In this document: positions 62,530 through 64,000 of the stretch, piece after piece
Position numbering within the stretch: the first letter of the stretch is position 1
Layout: every line of letters begins with the position of its first letter
Assembly (NCBI RefSeq): GCF_000143765.1
Contig: NZ_GL379771.1
Span: forward strand, 955,526-1,019,525
Length of the DNA stretch: 64,000 nucleotides
Direction: 5' to 3'
From: Sphingobacterium spiritivorum ATCC 33861
GTDB lineage: Bacteria > Bacteroidota > Bacteroidia > Sphingobacteriales > Sphingobacteriaceae
Program-made: the position numbers and the translations under genes
The notes under the pieces: generated by a model
What the model was told of the DNA's origin: nothing
The model's input: the letters and a program-made list of their open reading frames with translations, nothing else
Databases searched by the model: none

Positions 62530-62598
62530 CGCCTAACTCGTTTTGTACTGACTAAATTAGTCAGGTAAGCAAGTCGGGCTACTAATGTTGCAGTCAGA

Positions 62599-62618
62599 GG
62601 TAGCATTTGGCGTTCAGT
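62599..62618 (+). repeat. 20-bp direct repeat, copy 1
   Basis: GGTAGCATTTGGCGTTCAGT, identical to 63849-63868. The two copies bracket the membrane-protein gene. Confidence 0.9.
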
Positions 62619-62722
62619 TGCCAGATATTGTATTATAATCTAAAAATTTCAAACAATTTCTTGTCTTATGGAAAGCATCACAAAAGGGAAATATTTATAC
62701 CTTGCAGTTTCATTAGACTAAG

Positions 62723-63430
62723 ATGTTAGAAAACTTACCTATATACATTCCCCTAACGTTCGGGCTGATAACAGTTGCAACACTTTTTTTATTCTCTTGG
62801 GTTATTAAGACTTCCACCTCTCCAACTACACGGAAAAACTCACCGATAATCATTATCAGTTTGATAATATGGCTAATTATCCAAGCCGTTTTGACACTTA
62901 AAAATGTTTATAATTCAGATACAAATTCATTTCCGCCCAAAATATTGTTGTTTGGGATTTTGCCAACGCTTTTGGCAATTGCCGTTTTGTTCTCAATGAA
63001 AAAAGGACAGAGATTTATTGACAGTTTATCCCTGACAAACATTACTTATTTGAATATCGTCAGAATACCTGTCGAGGTTGTACTGTTTTGGCTTTTTCTG
63101 AATAAAGTTATTCCCGAATTAATGACTTTCGAGGGAAGAAATTTAGATATTATAGCAGGTATAACCGCACCAATAGTTGCATACTTTGGGTTAGTAAAAG
63201 AAAAGATTAATCGCAAGACAATTTTGATTTGGAATTTTATCTGTCTTGGTCTTCTGATTAACATTGTCGTAAACGCTTTTTTCTCCGCTCCCTCTCCTAT
63301 ACAGAAATTCGCTTTTGAACAGCCGAACATAGCTATTTTAAATTTTCCGTTTAGTTGGTTGCCAACATTTATAGTACCTATTGTTTTATTTGGACATTTG
63401 GTTTCTATAAGACGATTATTAAAGCATTAA
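62723..63430 (+). CDS. Seven-helix membrane protein, mobile-element cargo
   Basis: 235 residues from ATG 62723. Hydrophobic segments: about 11-27, 40-59, 72-91, 108-130, 142-158, 166-188 and 205-230, giving roughly seven membrane helices with a basic C-terminus (SIRRLLKH). No catalytic motif and no family recognised. It is transcribed opposite to the integrase and sits between two 20-bp direct repeats. Composition is AT-rich in line with neighbouring element DNA. Probably an accessory gene of the element. Confidence 0.78.
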   Translation: MLENLPIYIPLTFGLITVATLFLFSWVIKTSTSPTTRKNSPIIIISLIIWLIIQAVLTLKNVYNSDTNSFPPKILLFGILPTLLAIAVLFSMKKGQRFIDSLSLTNITYLNIVRIPVEVVLFWLFLNKVIPELMTFEGRNLDIIAGITAPIVAYFGLVKEKINRKTILIWNFICLGLLINIVVNAFFSAPSPIQKFAFEQPNIAILNFPFSWLPTFIVPIVLFGHLVSIRRLLKH

Positions 63431-63467
63431 AACCATTCCCAAAAAAGAATAAAAAGGTAGCAAAGAT

Positions 63468-63574
63468 AAGGCGGACAGCCACCGCACCGCCCGACCAAAA
63501 GACTACGGCATAATGGCTTCGCCACCTTTCGGGACTTATTCCGTTTCCTTTTGGTTTTTCCGCCTGTCCGCCTT
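63468..63574. repeat. Nested inverted-repeat element, about 107 bp
   Basis: Outer arms AAGGCGGACAG (63468-63478) and CTGTCCGCCTT (63564-63574), 11 bp perfect. Inside them are CCAAAAG/CTTTTGG (63495-63501, 63548-63554), then ACGG/CCGT, and an apical hairpin TGGC-TTC-GCCA (63514-63524). CCCGA/TCGGG offers a competing pair. Just outside, the minus strand has TATCTTTG (63461-63468), a promoter-like element. Confidence 0.75.
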
Positions 63575-63656
63575 GTTAAAATGGCTTTCTTTTTTTTCTG
63601 TTTTTTTCTTTTGGAAAATAATTTTAAGAGGGAGAACCTGTTTGCTTCGAGTGCCT

Positions 63657-63672
63657 GTATGTACGTACATAC
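63657..63672. repeat. 16-bp perfect palindrome
   Basis: GTATGTACGTACATAC is its own reverse complement. It starts an AT-rich stretch of about 140 bp with recurring GTACnnAC, GCATAT and ACAGGT/ACCTGT motifs. Confidence 0.85.
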
Positions 63673-63848
63673 GTAGATACGCCTCTAAATATAAGCGTAA
63701 AGGCATATAACTATAAAAGCATATTTGCATACAAACGTACACACAGGTTTATGTACTTATTTATATGTGTAAATACCTGTTCATATATGCAGATACCAAT
63801 ACTGTCGTTTTCCCTATCCGAATTTTTATCAGCCTTTCATTTCTCTAT

Positions 63849-63868
63849 GGTAGCATTTGGCGTTCAGT
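63849..63868 (+). repeat. 20-bp direct repeat, copy 2
   Basis: GGTAGCATTTGGCGTTCAGT, identical to 62599-62618. Followed by GGCAGTGTTTGTCCG, whereas copy 1 is followed by TGCCAGATATTG. Confidence 0.9.
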
Positions 63869-63901
63869 GGCAGTGTTTGTCCGATTGCCGAAAGCGGATT
63901 G

Positions 63902-63992
63902 TTCCTTTACTTTGTAAAGGAATAGCAGAAGTGTTTTTTCGGAAACACACAAAAATTATTGGCTAACTCCAATCCGTTCCGTAGGACGGATT
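63902..63992. repeat. Three closely spaced hairpins
   Basis: TTCCTTTAC-ttt-GTAAAGGAA (63902-63922, 9-bp perfect stem), GTGTTT-tttcgg-AAACAC (63931-63948), and AATCCGTtCC-gta-GGACGGATT (63971-63992, one bulge). No T run fits a simple terminator, so a transfer origin or a regulatory site is possible. Confidence 0.65.
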
Positions 63993-64000
63993 ATTGTGTT

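Larger units (their letters stand above)
63431..64000. other. Structured non-coding region of the mobile element
   Basis: 570 bp without a credible gene. In order: nested inverted repeats (63468-63574), a T-rich stretch, a palindrome and AT-rich repeats (63657-63800), the second 20-bp direct repeat, and three hairpins (63902-63992). ORFs on either strand here have low-complexity or repeat-encoded products (MYVCMQICFYSYMPLRLY...). Confidence 0.7.

Noticed and set aside
62341..62568. 75-residue plus-strand ORF before the membrane gene
   Set aside because: Its sequence is the complement of the 53-residue acidic frame; the minus-strand frame has better composition and lies next to the integrase.
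63536..63966. Small ORFs in the terminal non-coding region
   Set aside because: Their products are built from the palindromic and AT-rich repeats, with no coding character or family match, and they overlap hairpins.
1..64000. CRISPR array, rRNA operon, IS element or riboswitch
   Set aside because: No regularly spaced direct repeats, transposase frames, rRNA-like stretches or recognisable aptamer folds were found by reading both strands.

Overview
The window is chromosomal DNA of a Bacteroidota bacterium, most likely a Sphingobacteriaceae member (Sphingobacterium/Pedobacter type). The evidence is gliding lipoprotein GldH, DUF3078, DUF6263 and DUF4861 proteins, the futalosine menaquinone enzyme MqnB, Bacteroidota-type promoters (TTTG - about 19 nt - TAnnTTTG) and the near absence of Shine-Dalgarno sequences. 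Gene order and lengths look like ordinary core genome up to about 60.7 kb. From there to the right edge lies one end of an integrated mobile element next to a tRNA-Arg gene.

Layout. 0-4.1 kb: surE, a CsbD-like stress protein and a kduI-DUF4861-kduD pectin/uronate operon. 4.2-10 kb (minus strand): exbD-like gene, nadD-gmk-yicC, a CAP-domain protein, two tandem DedA genes and dnaN. 10.2-15.3 kb (plus): DNA polymerase III delta', PSP1/RicT-like protein, gldH, a small membrane protein, lpxK and a secreted LTxxQ-like protein. 15.5-22.4 kb: dnaA, dxs, scpA, thiL, nadA. 22.36-22.85 kb: an AT-rich intergenic region with a cluster of DnaA boxes, the best candidate for the chromosomal origin. 22.8-31.7 kb: nadB, gamma carbonic anhydrase, Ig-like lipoprotein, mnmG, two parS-like sites, an ABC-F ATPase, an oxidoreductase and apaG. 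31.9-38.5 kb: RsmI-like methyltransferase, Nif3-like protein with zinc-ribbon partner, tricorn-type protease. 38.6-60.5 kb: phospholipase C, CPBP protease, cdsA, anmK, gcvH, pdhB, mqnB, queD, folE, an O-methyltransferase, two glucosaminidases, an amidase lipoprotein, a sodium:solute symporter with two tiny membrane proteins, a PIG-L deacetylase, thioredoxin and peroxiredoxin.

The most interesting reading concerns replication and segregation. dnaA, dnaN, a DnaA-box cluster, scpA (SMC complex), mnmG and two near-consensus parS sites fall within about 20 kb, and a third parS-like palindrome forms the hairpin of the scpA terminator. This suggests the window contains oriC and its ParB/SMC loading zone, with oriC between nadA and nadB rather than beside dnaA.

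The accessory end (60.7-64.0 kb) holds a large serine recombinase whose reading frame runs out antisense through the tRNA-Arg gene, a previously unlisted 53-residue ORF, a seven-helix membrane protein bracketed by 20-bp direct repeats, and about 570 bp of highly structured non-coding DNA (nested inverted repeats, palindromes, three hairpins) that may be mobilisation or control sequence. No CRISPR array, rRNA or insertion sequence was seen. Assignments rest on reading motifs by eye; no database search was possible.
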